Assembly (NCBI RefSeq): GCF_003814875.1
Contig: NZ_RKQF01000001.1
Span: 10,230,001-10,294,000, forward strand
Direction of reading: 5' to 3'
DNA: 64,000 nt
Source: Streptomyces sp. Ag109_O5-1
GTDB taxonomy: Bacteria; Actinomycetota; Actinomycetes; Streptomycetales; Streptomycetaceae
In this document: positions 8,505-17,004 of the stretch, one piece after another
Layout of the letters: each line of letters starts with the position of its first letter
How positions within the stretch are numbered: the stretch's first letter is position 1
Program-made: the position numbers and the translations under genes
The notes under the pieces: generated by a model
Databases searched by the model: none
The model's input: only the letters and a program-made list of their open reading frames with translations
What the model was told of the DNA's origin: nothing

Positions 8505-11363
8505 ATGCGCAGCACAGCCCCCTCGGGCGCCCTGGACCCCGGGCGCGGTGACCAGGGTGGGACCGGGTTGCGCCTCAGAGGACGGGACCGTGAGATCGCG
8601 GCTGTCCGCGAGGCCCTGGCGACGGTGCGTGGCGGACGGGGCGCCTGTGTCGTCGTGGAAGGCGTACCCGGCGTCGGCAAGAGCCGGTTGCTCGCGGAGC
8701 TGGACGATCGGGCGCGGCGGTGCGGGTTCGAGGTGGTCTCGGTACGGGCCGACGAGTTCGACCAGTACGCGGCAGGAGCCGCCCTGCAGTCCGCCTTGCA
8801 GGCCTTTGGCGGTTCCGCCCGAGCCGCCGCGACCGCGGACGACCAGCGGCTCTGGCTGCTGGACAGCATCGCGGACGCCCTGGAGGACCGGGCTCAGGGC
8901 GCCCCGGTGCTCGTGCTCGTGGACGACGCGCAGTGGGCGGACCCGGCCACGCTCTTCGCACTGCGCACCCTGCCGGGACGACTGGCCGCATCGCCGATCC
9001 TGTGGGTGCTGGCGGTACGGTCGGAGACCGAGCGGCCGACCGTGGCCAGGGTGCGGGAGGACCTCGAACGCCTCGGAGCCCGCTGGCTGACCCTCGGTCC
9101 GCTGCCACAGCAGGAACTGGAGCACATCGCGGCCGACGTGCTCGGGGAGAACCCGTCGCCCGCTCTGGCCAGGATGCTGCGGGGCGTCGCGGGCAATCCG
9201 TTCCTGGCGATCGAGCTGGTGCGCTCCGTGGCCGCCGCGGACGCCGGGAAAGCGGAGGGGGGCGTGGCCGGCCGCCTGTACCACGACATCCCGGTCGGCT
9301 TCAGGTTGAGCGTCGCCGCACGGCTGGAGCAGCTCCCGGAGGACGCCGTACGCCTGCTCCAGATCGGCTCCGTCCTCGGCCGCGAGTTCGACTTCGGCAC
9401 GGCCGCCCGCATGCTCGGCAGACAGGTCGGCAGCCTGCTGTCAGGCGTGGAGGCCGCCCTCAACGCCGGTCTGCTCTCGGCGGACGGCCCGCGACTCGCC
9501 TTCCGTCACGACCTCATGCGGCAGGCCGTCCACGAGAACCTGCCGCAGGCCGTACGGACCGCTCTGCACCGGGAGGCCGCCGAGAGCCTGCGCGCCACCG
9601 GGGCACGATCGGCGGAGGTGGCCTGGCATGTCGTCATGGCGGGCGGCCCGGTCGACGACGACGCCGTGACCACGCTGCACACCGCCGTACGGGATCTGTC
9701 GGCGACGGCACCCGACGCTGCCGCGGACTTCGCCCAGCGGGCCGCCGGCCTGCTGTCCCCGCGCGACCGGCGTCGTGTCGGCCTGCTGACCGACGCCGCC
9801 GAGTACCTCGGCCGGACCCGCCGGGTGCACGAGGCGCTCGATCTGGTCGACGCCGCTCTGTCGGACGGCCTCGAGCCGCTGCAGGAGGCGAACCTGCGCC
9901 TGGTGGCCGCCGAGATCCATCAGGCCGCGGGCGACGACTGCGCCGCGATGAGACACGTCCAGAAGGCCCTCGACCTGCCCGGGCTGCCGTCCGAACTGCG
10001 GGTCCGGCTGCTGAAGACCGAGGCGATGGGCCACGTGCACCTCGGGAACATCACCGCTGCCGAGCAGACGGACCCCGGGCTGGTCGAGGCCGCCTACCGG
10101 AGCCACGATCCGGCCGTCGTCGTCAGTGTCATGGTGTTCCAGTCGCAGACGTTCTTCTACCGTGGGCGCCTGGCCCGGGCCCTGGAGCTTGCCGAGGAAG
10201 CCACCGAACGTGCCCGCACCGAGCCCACCGTGCCCTATCTGCGGCCCCCGAGGATTCCGGCGCTGTGGCTGGCCACGCTGCTGACCACCACCGACCGGCT
10301 CGCGGACACCGAGCGGATCCTGCGGCAGGGTCAGCAGGAAGCGGAGGCGCTGGGCCTGGGCTGGTCACTTCCTCATTGGCATGCCCGCCGTGCCTGCGCA
10401 CTGCTCGAACAGGGTGCTCTGGACGACGCGGCCGTGGAGGCCGAGGCCGGCCTGGCGGTGGCGGACGAACTCGAGATCACCCAGCCGAATCCGCTGGCCC
10501 GCTCCGTGCTGGCACTGGTGGAGATCAGGCGCGGTGGCCTCGCCAGGGCGAGGGACCACCTCCGCGCCGCCGAAGCCGGCTCCGGCACGAACGCGCAGCG
10601 GTACGGCCTGTGGGTGTCGCTCGCGCGCGCCGGCCTGGCGGACGCGGAGAACCAGGACACGGCAGCGGCAGCGCTCATGGGTGGTTTCGACGACCGTGAG
10701 CCGACGCGGCTGCTCGCCCTGTCGCCGTCCCACTGGCCCGGAATCGTGCGTATCGCGCTGCGCGGCGCGGAGCCGTCGATCGCGCAGGCCGTGTCCGGCG
10801 CACTGCGCACACTGACCGCCCGGGACGACAGCCAGGAGATCATCGGGGCCGTCCGCGCCCACGTGGACGGCCTTCTCCACAGCGACCCCCGTGCGCTCAT
10901 GTCCGCCATCACCGGTTACCGGAGCACCGGCAGGCGACTGGTGCTGGCCGCGGCGTACGAGGACCTCGGCGAACTCCTGGCCACATCGGCCGATACGGCG
11001 CCCGCGATCCCGAACCTCGAAGAAGCGGGCCGGCTGGCGCTGGCCTCGGGAGCCCTGCGCGACCACGAACGGATCGGACGGCGTCTGCGGCAACTCGGCG
11101 TTCCCGCGGGCGCCCCGAGCCATGACACGATCGGCCCTCCGGGGTGGAGCAGCCTGACCGAATCCGAGCGGAAACTGATCCCGCTCGTCGTGGACGGTCT
11201 CACCAACCGGGCCATCGCCGACCGGCTCTATGTGTCCGTGCACACCGTCAACACCCACATGCGGCACATCTTCACCAAGCTCGGCATCAACACCCGTGTC
11301 GAACTGACCCGGTTGGCCGTCGAGCGGGGCGAGCGGGGCGACATCGCCGACGGGACCGGGTGA
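8505..11363 (+). CDS. large ATP-binding LuxR-family (LAL) transcriptional regulator
   Basis: A 952-residue protein of typical LAL length. The N-terminal AAA-like ATPase has Walker A G-V-P-G-V-G-K-S at about 55 and Walker B V-L-V-L-V-D-D-A-Q-W at about 140. A long alpha-helical, TPR-like middle follows (about 400-860). The C-terminal LuxR helix-turn-helix (about 885-945) includes L-T-E-S-E-R, G-L-T-N-R-A-I-A and V-S-V-H-T-V-N-T-H. LAL regulators usually activate catabolic or secondary-metabolite genes in response to a small ligand; no ligand can be inferred. No clear ribosome site precedes ATG 8505. It converges on the DUF1003 gene. A second LAL gene lies at 46974. Confidence 0.88.
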   Translation: MRSTAPSGALDPGRGDQGGTGLRLRGRDREIAAVREALATVRGGRGACVVVEGVPGVGKSRLLAELDDRARRCGFEVVSVRADEFDQYAAGAALQSALQAFGGSARAAATADDQRLWLLDSIADALEDRAQGAPVLVLVDDAQWADPATLFALRTLPGRLAASPILWVLAVRSETERPTVARVREDLERLGARWLTLGPLPQQELEHIAADVLGENPSPALARMLRGVAGNPFLAIELVRSVAAADAGKAEGGVAGRLYHDIPVGFRLSVAARLEQLPEDAVRLLQIGSVLGREFDFGTAARMLGRQVGSLLSGVEAALNAGLLSADGPRLAFRHDLMRQAVHENLPQAVRTALHREAAESLRATGARSAEVAWHVVMAGGPVDDDAVTTLHTAVRDLSATAPDAAADFAQRAAGLLSPRDRRRVGLLTDAAEYLGRTRRVHEALDLVDAALSDGLEPLQEANLRLVAAEIHQAAGDDCAAMRHVQKALDLPGLPSELRVRLLKTEAMGHVHLGNITAAEQTDPGLVEAAYRSHDPAVVVSVMVFQSQTFFYRGRLARALELAEEATERARTEPTVPYLRPPRIPALWLATLLTTTDRLADTERILRQGQQEAEALGLGWSLPHWHARRACALLEQGALDDAAVEAEAGLAVADELEITQPNPLARSVLALVEIRRGGLARARDHLRAAEAGSGTNAQRYGLWVSLARAGLADAENQDTAAAALMGGFDDREPTRLLALSPSHWPGIVRIALRGAEPSIAQAVSGALRTLTARDDSQEIIGAVRAHVDGLLHSDPRALMSAITGYRSTGRRLVLAAAYEDLGELLATSADTAPAIPNLEEAGRLALASGALRDHERIGRRLRQLGVPAGAPSHDTIGPPGWSSLTESERKLIPLVVDGLTNRAIADRLYVSVHTVNTHMRHIFTKLGINTRVELTRLAVERGERGDIADGTG

Positions 11364-11393
11364 GCGGTGCCCCTGCCCCGGACAGGGACGCGT

Positions 11394-11924
11394 TCACTCA
11401 GCCTCCGGGGTCACCGGTTCGACCCCGGGCTCCGGGTTCATCGCGCTCCTGCTCTGCCGGAGGATCTCCTGGACATGCAATTCGACCTGCTTCGGGTCCA
11501 GGCCGAGCGCCTTGCCCATGTGCACGGCCCAGACCTCTGCGCGAACGTTGGTCTCGAAAACCAGATCGGCCCGGATGTTCTCCCTCGCGGCCTGCCGGTT
11601 CTGGCTCACCATCACGAACGTGGACAGGAAGATGGCCTCCAGGCTCACGATCATGGTGAGAAGCCCGAACGGGTAAGGGTCGAAGACCTCTGCCGGGCCG
11701 AACAGGCTCAGGTTGAGGGCGATCCACACCGCGAACCAGACTGTGTGGACGTAGACGAACCCCATCGTGCCCGCGAACGCGGTGATCGCGTCCGCGAACC
11801 GGTCCTGCGACGTGCGCATCCTGGCGAACACCAACCGCTCGTGGCGCAGGCGGGGGCCGCGGCGGTGGCCGCCGTCGGGAGCGGAGCTCCGCCGGAAACC
11901 GGGGGCATCAGGGTCTGCGGTCAT
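11394..11924 (-). CDS. DUF1003 family membrane protein
   Basis: A 176-residue protein with two adjacent membrane helices at about 58-80 and 92-115 (F-A-V-W-I-A-L-N-L and T-M-I-V-S-L-E-A-I-F-L-S-T). The S-L-E-A-I-F-L-S and S-Q-N-R-Q-A-A block is characteristic of DUF1003, followed by a soluble helix rich in E, R and A (D-L-V-F-E-T-N). Function is unknown. The gene starts 7 bases after the acyl-CoA dehydrogenase stop, so the two almost certainly share a transcript and would fall under the ECF41-type promoter at 13196-13222. Confidence 0.8.
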   Translation of the reverse strand: MTADPDAPGFRRSSAPDGGHRRGPRLRHERLVFARMRTSQDRFADAITAFAGTMGFVYVHTVWFAVWIALNLSLFGPAEVFDPYPFGLLTMIVSLEAIFLSTFVMVSQNRQAARENIRADLVFETNVRAEVWAVHMGKALGLDPKQVELHVQEILRQSRSAMNPEPGVEPVTPEAE

Positions 11925-11931
11925 TCCCGGC

Positions 11932-13137
11932 TCACACGAAGGCGCTCTGCCCGGTGATGGACTTGCCGACGATGAGGGTCTGCATCTGGCGGGTGCCCTC
12001 GTAGGAGTAGAGGGCCTCGGCGTCGGCGAAGAAGCGTGCGATGTCGTAGTCGAGGACGATGCCGTTGCCGCCGAAGATCTCGCGGCCGGCCGCGACGACC
12101 TCCCGCATCCGGGACGTGGTGAACCCCTTGGCCAGTGCCGAGTGGTCGTCGCGGAAGACGCCCTGGTCCTGCAGCCGGGCGAGCTGCACCAGCATGCCCC
12201 ACGAGGCTGTGATGTCGCCCAGGCTCTTCACCAGCAGGTCCTGCACCATCTGGAACCCGGCGATCGGACGGCCGAACTGCCGGCGCTCCTTGGCGTAGGC
12301 GAGCGCGAGCTCATAGGCGCCGATCATGACACCCAGAGCCTGCCAGGCGACTCCGCTGCGTGTGAAGCGCAGGATCTCCGCGACGTCTCTGAAGGAGTTG
12401 ATGTTCTGGAGGCGGTTGGCCTCCGGCACATGTACGTCGGTGAGGGTGATCTCGGCGTTCTGTACGATCCGCAGCGCGATCTTGCCCTCGATCTTCACCG
12501 GCACGAAGCCGGGGGTGCCCTTCTCCACGACGAAGCCCTTGACCTGGTTGTCGTGCACGTCCCGTGCCCACACCACGACGTGGTCGGCGAAGGTGGCGTT
12601 GCCGATCCACCTCTTCGCGCCGTTGAGGACCCAGGTGTCGCCCTTGAGTTCGGCGGTGGTGCGCATGCCACCGGAGACGTCGGAGCCGCCCAGCGGCTCG
12701 GTCATGGCGAAGGCGCCGATCTTCTCCATCGAGGCCATGGCGGGCAGCCATCGATCCCGCTGTTCCTGGTCGCCGCCGGTGTGGATGGAATAGAAGCTGA
12801 GCCCGTTGTGGACGCCGAAGAAGGTGGCGACCGAGGCGTCGACGCGGCTCATCTCCATCGCGAGCATGCCGCCGAGCAGGTGGCTCACGGCGGGCAGGTG
12901 CTCACCGTAACCCTCGTAGGACAGGGCGTTCAGCCCGCTCCCGCGGAACTTCTCTATCAGCTCCACGGGGAACTCGCCCTTGTCCCAGTACCCGTTGACC
13001 AGCGGCTTGACTTCGTCGTGCAGGAAGGCGCGGGCCTTGAGCAGTATCTTGCGTTCGTCGTCCGGGAGCAGCGTCTCGTAGCGGTAGAAGTCGGCGCCCA
13101 GCAGCTCGTCCGGCGGTGCCGGGGGAGTGGTGGTCAA
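11932..13137 (-). CDS. acyl-CoA dehydrogenase, glutaryl-CoA dehydrogenase-like
   Basis: A 401-residue FAD enzyme that oxidises an acyl-CoA at the alpha-beta bond. Visible features: T-E-P-L-G-G-S-D (FAD/substrate loop, about 150), the R-R-Q-F-G-R-P-I helix, the I-F-G-G-N-G FAD-adenine contact, and the C-terminal Y-E-G-T carrying the likely catalytic Glu, as in the GCDH subgroup. Substrate is unknown. TTG at 13137 is preferred because GAAAGGAG lies 7 bases upstream; ATG 13164 is a possible longer start without a good ribosome site. It is followed by the DUF1003 gene. A near-exact ECF41-type promoter sits about 60 bases upstream. Confidence 0.85.
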   Translation of the reverse strand: MTTTPPAPPDELLGADFYRYETLLPDDERKILLKARAFLHDEVKPLVNGYWDKGEFPVELIEKFRGSGLNALSYEGYGEHLPAVSHLLGGMLAMEMSRVDASVATFFGVHNGLSFYSIHTGGDQEQRDRWLPAMASMEKIGAFAMTEPLGGSDVSGGMRTTAELKGDTWVLNGAKRWIGNATFADHVVVWARDVHDNQVKGFVVEKGTPGFVPVKIEGKIALRIVQNAEITLTDVHVPEANRLQNINSFRDVAEILRFTRSGVAWQALGVMIGAYELALAYAKERRQFGRPIAGFQMVQDLLVKSLGDITASWGMLVQLARLQDQGVFRDDHSALAKGFTTSRMREVVAAGREIFGGNGIVLDYDIARFFADAEALYSYEGTRQMQTLIVGKSITGQSAFV

Positions 13138-13195
13138 GTCAGTTCTCCTTTCGGTGGCGGACATGGCGGAGATCCAGGACTCCAGACCACCAATT

Positions 13196-13222
13196 GACCG
13201 ACCGGCGAACCCGTTTGTGACG
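13196..13222 (-). promoter_or_regulatory. ECF41-type promoter motif (one mismatch) for the acyl-CoA dehydrogenase
   Basis: On the minus strand CGTCACA is followed after 16 bases by GGTC; the first base differs from the consensus. It sits between the DUF5134 gene end and the acyl-CoA dehydrogenase start and points at the latter. Confidence 0.6.
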
Positions 13223-13231
13223 GCCTGGAGG

Positions 13232-13855
13232 TCAATGGGCCATCAGGAGCATGACCACCGTGCCCAGGGCCGTCACTCCGTCCCAGAAGCGGTTGCAGGC
13301 GCCCTTGAGACAGGTGGAGGTGCCGGACGCTTCCGCGGTTTTGCGCAGTGCGGGCATGTCACGGGTCAGCGAGCGAAGCGCACAGGTGAGGAGGTACAGC
13401 GCCAACACTCCTGTGACGACGCTGCCGGCCCTCGACTGCCCCAAGGAGTGGCCGAGATGCAGGGCCGGGTCCGCTGTCGGAACGCCCTCGGCCATGGTCT
13501 GGTGCGAATGGCCCGCCGCGCGGTACGACATCCAGGTCATCGCCGCCATGCCGACCGCGTACGGGAGTCTCCGCGCGGTCGCCGACAACTGCCGCTCCCG
13601 GCCGCTCCTGACGGCGGTCAGCGGGAACCACAGCGCGGCGCAGGCGAAGAAGACCGACTGCGGCAGCCCCGGCAGGGCGCTGCCCCAGCTCCACGGCATC
13701 ACCGCCATGGCCAGGGCCATGGCGGCGTGCAGCAGATGGTCGATGCGGCTGCGGCAACCAGGAGCACGTGTCAGAACGGCCTGCCGGAGCGCGCGGACGG
13801 CGGCGGCCGCGAACAGGGCGGTCAGCATGCAGGGGACGACTTCTGTGGCACTCAT
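13232..13855 (-). CDS. DUF5134 family membrane protein
   Basis: A 207-residue protein with about six predicted membrane helices (near 8-25, 43-60, 66-85, 98-115, 148-168 and 190-206). The block H-L-L-H-A-A-M-A-L-A-M-A-V-M-P-W is typical of DUF5134, found mainly in Streptomyces, with no known function. A histidine-containing loop (G-H-S-H) follows helix four. GGGAGGGC lies about 10 bases before ATG 13855. The gene lies 70 bases downstream of the cupin gene on the same strand and may be read from the cupin promoter. Confidence 0.75.
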   Translation of the reverse strand: MSATEVVPCMLTALFAAAAVRALRQAVLTRAPGCRSRIDHLLHAAMALAMAVMPWSWGSALPGLPQSVFFACAALWFPLTAVRSGRERQLSATARRLPYAVGMAAMTWMSYRAAGHSHQTMAEGVPTADPALHLGHSLGQSRAGSVVTGVLALYLLTCALRSLTRDMPALRKTAEASGTSTCLKGACNRFWDGVTALGTVVMLLMAH

Positions 13856-13925
13856 GCCGAATCGCGCCCTCCCGCGGAGCGTTCAGGATCCGCCTCGGAA
13901 CTGCATTGTGTGAGGGGGGTGTTGG

Positions 13926-14369
13926 TCAACGCGTGGGTCGCGGGGCGCGCAGCTGGGCCCGTTCGGCCAGTTCCTTCTCGTCGACCAGTTCGAGCATGGG
14001 CGCGCCCGGCGCGCACATCATGGTCACGACGAACCGGGTCCGGGCATCCGCCAGCGCGTTGCCGTCCTGGTAATGGATCACATCACCCCCCGGCTCCCAG
14101 AACGTCCCGCCGGCTTCGATCACGCGCTCGGGCTCGCCCTCTAGCTCGAAGCGGACCGCTCCCTCCAGGACGTACCCGAAGGCCGGTCCCGAGTGGCGGT
14201 GCGGCGGCGTCCCCGGATCTCCGGGCCCCCACTCGATATGAAGGGTCATCGCCGACGCACCCTCGGGAACGGTGAACGGTGCGGCGTCCTGAAGCACCGT
14301 CGCCGCCGTCTTCCACGCTTCCGACAGGGACTGCTCACCGTGACCGTGCACTGCATCCTTGTCCGGCAT
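13926..14369 (-). CDS. small cupin-domain protein (copy 1)
   Basis: A 147-residue single-domain cupin. The metal-site motif P-P-H-R-H-S-G is at about 62-68, followed by G-Y-V-L-E-G; the second cupin motif (E-P-G-G-D-V-I-H-Y) is at about 98. The C-terminus carries M-M-C-A-P-G and the ending L-R-A-P-R-P-T-R. It is closely similar to the cupin at 31574-31984, including the leader G-A-T-C-T-A-C-G-G-A-G-G before the start. ATG 14369 follows a strong GGAGGTG site. Possible roles are a dioxygenase, an isomerase or small-molecule binding; nothing here decides. A near-exact ECF41-type promoter lies about 130 bases upstream. Confidence 0.8.
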   Translation of the reverse strand: MPDKDAVHGHGEQSLSEAWKTAATVLQDAAPFTVPEGASAMTLHIEWGPGDPGTPPHRHSGPAFGYVLEGAVRFELEGEPERVIEAGGTFWEPGGDVIHYQDGNALADARTRFVVTMMCAPGAPMLELVDEKELAERAQLRAPRPTR

Positions 14370-14500
14370 TGTGTTGCACCTCCGTAGATCCACCATGCCT
14401 TGAGCCAGACATACCTCGCGAAAGGTCCGTCCCGGGGCAGACATACCGTTGGCCGACCGCGTGTTCCCACGTCCTGGTCCCACGCACGTTCATTGGTGAT

Positions 14501-14527
14501 GACCGAGTACACGGGGAATCCGTGACA
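14501..14527 (-). promoter_or_regulatory. ECF41-type promoter motif (one mismatch) for cupin copy 1
   Basis: On the minus strand TGTCACG, 16 bases, GGTC. The -35-like part ends four bases from the stop of the HAD gene, and the element points at the cupin gene. Confidence 0.6.
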
Positions 14528-14530
14528 CAC

Positions 14531-15208
14531 CTACGGACTCGGCCGGAGGGCGACGCCCAGCAGTTCCTCGAGCCGTGTCGTGGAGCGCTCTGGGCTGCGG
14601 TGCAGGACAGTGGCCATTCCCAGTGCCTCGGCGGGCGGCAGGTTCGCCGCGTTGTCGTCGACGAAGACGCACTCCCCGCCGGGCACTTCGAGCATCTTGA
14701 GGATGAGCTCGTACACCGCCGGCTCCGGTTTGCGCAGTCCGTGCCACTCGGAGATGAGCACCGCGTCGAAGGCCGCGTCGAGGTCGAAACCCCGATACAT
14801 GTTCCACGGCGCCAGGCCCATGCTGTTGGACAGCAGACCGGTTCTCAGTCCGCAGGCGCGGGCCCGAGCCACCACCGACACCATGGCTTCGTCGAGGCGG
14901 GAATCCGCGAAGACCCGGCCCAGCAGGCCGGTGCCGTCGATGCCCAGCATCCGGCCCAGGCGGCGGTTCCAGTCGAGCTGAGTGGCCCTGCCGCGTTCGA
15001 GGTCGTGAGTGAGCTCGACCATCGCCGGATCCCGATACCAGGTCCGCTCCACCGCTCCTTCGGGAAGGCCTTCACGGATTTCGAAGCCACGCACCGCGTC
15101 ATCGAGCGATGTGGTGAGCACACCGCCGAAGTCGACTATGAGACATGTTCTCGGCACAGTCGTTCGAACCTCTCGCTCTCTGCCGACCTCCGTTGCCGCG
15201 CTGTTCAT
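14531..15208 (-). CDS. HAD-superfamily (subclass IA) hydrolase
   Basis: A 225-residue haloacid-dehalogenase-like protein. Motif I is V-D-F-G-G-V-L at about 24, in the form (D-x-G) seen in the subgroup related to epoxide-hydrolase N-domains. Motif II is L-L-S-N-S-M (about 127), motif III a lysine in G-L-R-K-P-E-P (about 158), and motif IV V-F-V-D-D-N (about 178). The second Asp of the usual DxD is Gly here, so phosphatase activity is doubtful and another hydrolase role or a regulatory role is possible. Its ATG overlaps the cytochrome b stop codon (ATGA), so the two are translationally coupled. Confidence 0.8.
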   Translation of the reverse strand: MNSAATEVGREREVRTTVPRTCLIVDFGGVLTTSLDDAVRGFEIREGLPEGAVERTWYRDPAMVELTHDLERGRATQLDWNRRLGRMLGIDGTGLLGRVFADSRLDEAMVSVVARARACGLRTGLLSNSMGLAPWNMYRGFDLDAAFDAVLISEWHGLRKPEPAVYELILKMLEVPGGECVFVDDNAANLPPAEALGMATVLHRSPERSTTRLEELLGVALRPSP

Positions 15209-16830
15209 CGCGGGTGTCTGCCGGCGATCTCCCGGTACTCCTGCGCCGTCGGCTTGGGGATCTGCGCGCCTTCGCCGTAGAGGGCGCGGCTGAACGTGAC
15301 CCGCAAGCGCCGGGCGAAGCCGGTGCCGGCGCCACGGCCTCCCGCGTTGCCGTTCGAGCCGGGCGCGATCGGCGGGTATTGCTCATGCTGGGTGAGAAGG
15401 TGGAGATCCTCCTGGCGGAGAGGCTCGTGCAACTCGACGAACTCGCCGTGCGGCAAGCGCTTGATGACACCGGTCTCACGGCCGTGCAGCACCATGTCGC
15501 GGTCTCTGCGTTGCAGGCCGAGGGCACACCGCTTCGCCACGGCATAGGCCGCGAGGGGTGCGGCGAAGAGCCCGACGCGGACCGCCCACGTCACCGATTC
15601 GACCGAGACATGGAACCGGGTGGCGATGATGTCGTTCGCTGCGCCGATGAGCGACACCAGATAGAAGCTGATCCAGGCGACACCGAGCGCCGTTCGCACC
15701 GGGCGGTTGCGCGGCCTGTCGAGAAGGTGCTGTTCGCGATCGTCCCCGGTCACCCAGGACTCGATGAACGGATATACGCCCATGGCCAGGAAGAGGCCGA
15801 CGCCCACCGCAAGTGGTATCAGGTTGTCCAGCGCCAGGGTGTGGCCCCAGAAGTCGATCTCCCAGCCGGGCATGACGCGCAGGAGTCCGTCCGCCACGCC
15901 CATGTACCAGTCGGGCTGCGATCCGGCCGACACCTGGTCGGCACGGTAAGGGCCGTACAGCCAGATGGGATTGATCTGCGCGAGTGCGGCGACGGTGAAG
16001 ATGGCGCCGGCGACCAGCAGGAAGAAGCCCGCGGACTTCACCGCCCGCACCTTGACCGGCAGGCCCACGACATTCTTGTTGGTCCGCCCCGGGCCCGGAT
16101 ACTGCGTGTGCTTGTGATGGAGCAGCAGGATCAGATGGGCCACGAGCAGTCCCACCATGATGGCGGGGATGATCAGAACATGGATCGTGTTGAAGCGTGC
16201 GACCAGTTCAGCGCCCGGGAACTCACCTCCGAAGAGAAACATCGAGAGGTAGGTTCCGACGATCGGTAGGGAAAGGATCGTTCCGTTCACGACGGCGAGC
16301 CCGGTTCCGGAGAGCAGGTCGTCCGGAAGGTCGTATCCGGTCAGCCCTCCGAACATTCCGAGGACCAGCAGGAGGAACCCGAACAGCCACTGGAATTCAC
16401 GGGGTTTACGGAAGGCGCCGGTGAAGAAGACGCGCAGCATATGGACGAGCATGGCGCCGATGAACACCAGGGCCGCCCAGTGATGGGCCTGCCGGATCAG
16501 CAGGCCGCCCCGGACGTCGAAGGAGAGGTGCATGGTCGAGTCGAACGCCTCCGACACCGTCTGCCCCCGCAACGGCATGTAACTGCCGTTGTACTGCACC
16601 TCTTTCATCGACGGATGGAAGTACAGGGTCAGATAGACCCCCGTCACGACGATCACGACGAAACTGTAGAGACAGATCTCTCCCAGCAGGAAGGACCAGT
16701 GGTCCGGGAAAGCCCTGCGTGCCTTGTTCCGGATCAGGCTGTACGGGCCCAGACGGCCATCTGCCCAGCGGGCGATTCTCTCCCCATCGCCTCCTTCGCC
16801 CGCTCCCTTTGTCCGGCTCTGATCATCCAT
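15205..16830 (-). CDS. lone cytochrome b subunit of bc1 type (QcrB-like)
   Basis: A 541-residue membrane protein resembling actinobacterial QcrB, which oxidises menaquinol and passes electrons to QcrA/QcrC and cytochrome aa3. Haem-ligand histidines are visible in R-Q-A-H-H-W and L-V-H-M-L-R-V (second helix) and in T-I-H-V-L-I-I-P and V-A-H-L-I-L-L. A P-D-W-Y-M-G motif in the C-terminal half is the quinol-site PEWY equivalent, with D for E. The actinobacterial C-terminal extension is present. No qcrA, qcrC or ctaE lies nearby, so this is an orphan paralogue. ATG 16830 with CAGGGGC upstream is preferred over 16890. An exact ECF41-type promoter precedes it; the HAD gene is coupled downstream. 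Confidence 0.85.
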   Translation of the reverse strand: MDDQSRTKGAGEGGDGERIARWADGRLGPYSLIRNKARRAFPDHWSFLLGEICLYSFVVIVVTGVYLTLYFHPSMKEVQYNGSYMPLRGQTVSEAFDSTMHLSFDVRGGLLIRQAHHWAALVFIGAMLVHMLRVFFTGAFRKPREFQWLFGFLLLVLGMFGGLTGYDLPDDLLSGTGLAVVNGTILSLPIVGTYLSMFLFGGEFPGAELVARFNTIHVLIIPAIMVGLLVAHLILLLHHKHTQYPGPGRTNKNVVGLPVKVRAVKSAGFFLLVAGAIFTVAALAQINPIWLYGPYRADQVSAGSQPDWYMGVADGLLRVMPGWEIDFWGHTLALDNLIPLAVGVGLFLAMGVYPFIESWVTGDDREQHLLDRPRNRPVRTALGVAWISFYLVSLIGAANDIIATRFHVSVESVTWAVRVGLFAAPLAAYAVAKRCALGLQRRDRDMVLHGRETGVIKRLPHGEFVELHEPLRQEDLHLLTQHEQYPPIAPGSNGNAGGRGAGTGFARRLRVTFSRALYGEGAQIPKPTAQEYREIAGRHPR

Positions 16831-16933
16831 GCCCCTGCAACCATTCCTCATCCGGCCCGAAAGGGGCGCTCTTGGCCTTACGGAATCCATGCCTCTGGGC
16901 TTCGCGCAGGCGCATGACTGCTTCCACTCCTAT

Positions 16934-16960
16934 GACCGGACATGAGGCATGGATGTGACA
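16934..16960 (-). promoter_or_regulatory. ECF41-type promoter motif (exact) for the cytochrome b gene
   Basis: TGTCACA, 16 bases, GGTC on the minus strand, in the 170-base gap between the AGPS-like gene end and the cytochrome b start. The GGTC lies about 100 bases from ATG 16830. Confidence 0.75.
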
Positions 16961-17004
16961 TGCGTGGCGGCGAGGTGGTGCTCGCCGCTGTCGCAGTGCC
17001 GCGC

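Noticed and set aside
6849..9284. 811-codon open frame on the minus strand
   Set aside because: It is antisense to the PAS/SpoIIE and LAL genes, which have clear domains. High third-position GC keeps the opposite strand open; no family features are seen.
11767..13197. 476-codon open frame on the plus strand
   Set aside because: Antisense shadow of the acyl-CoA dehydrogenase gene.
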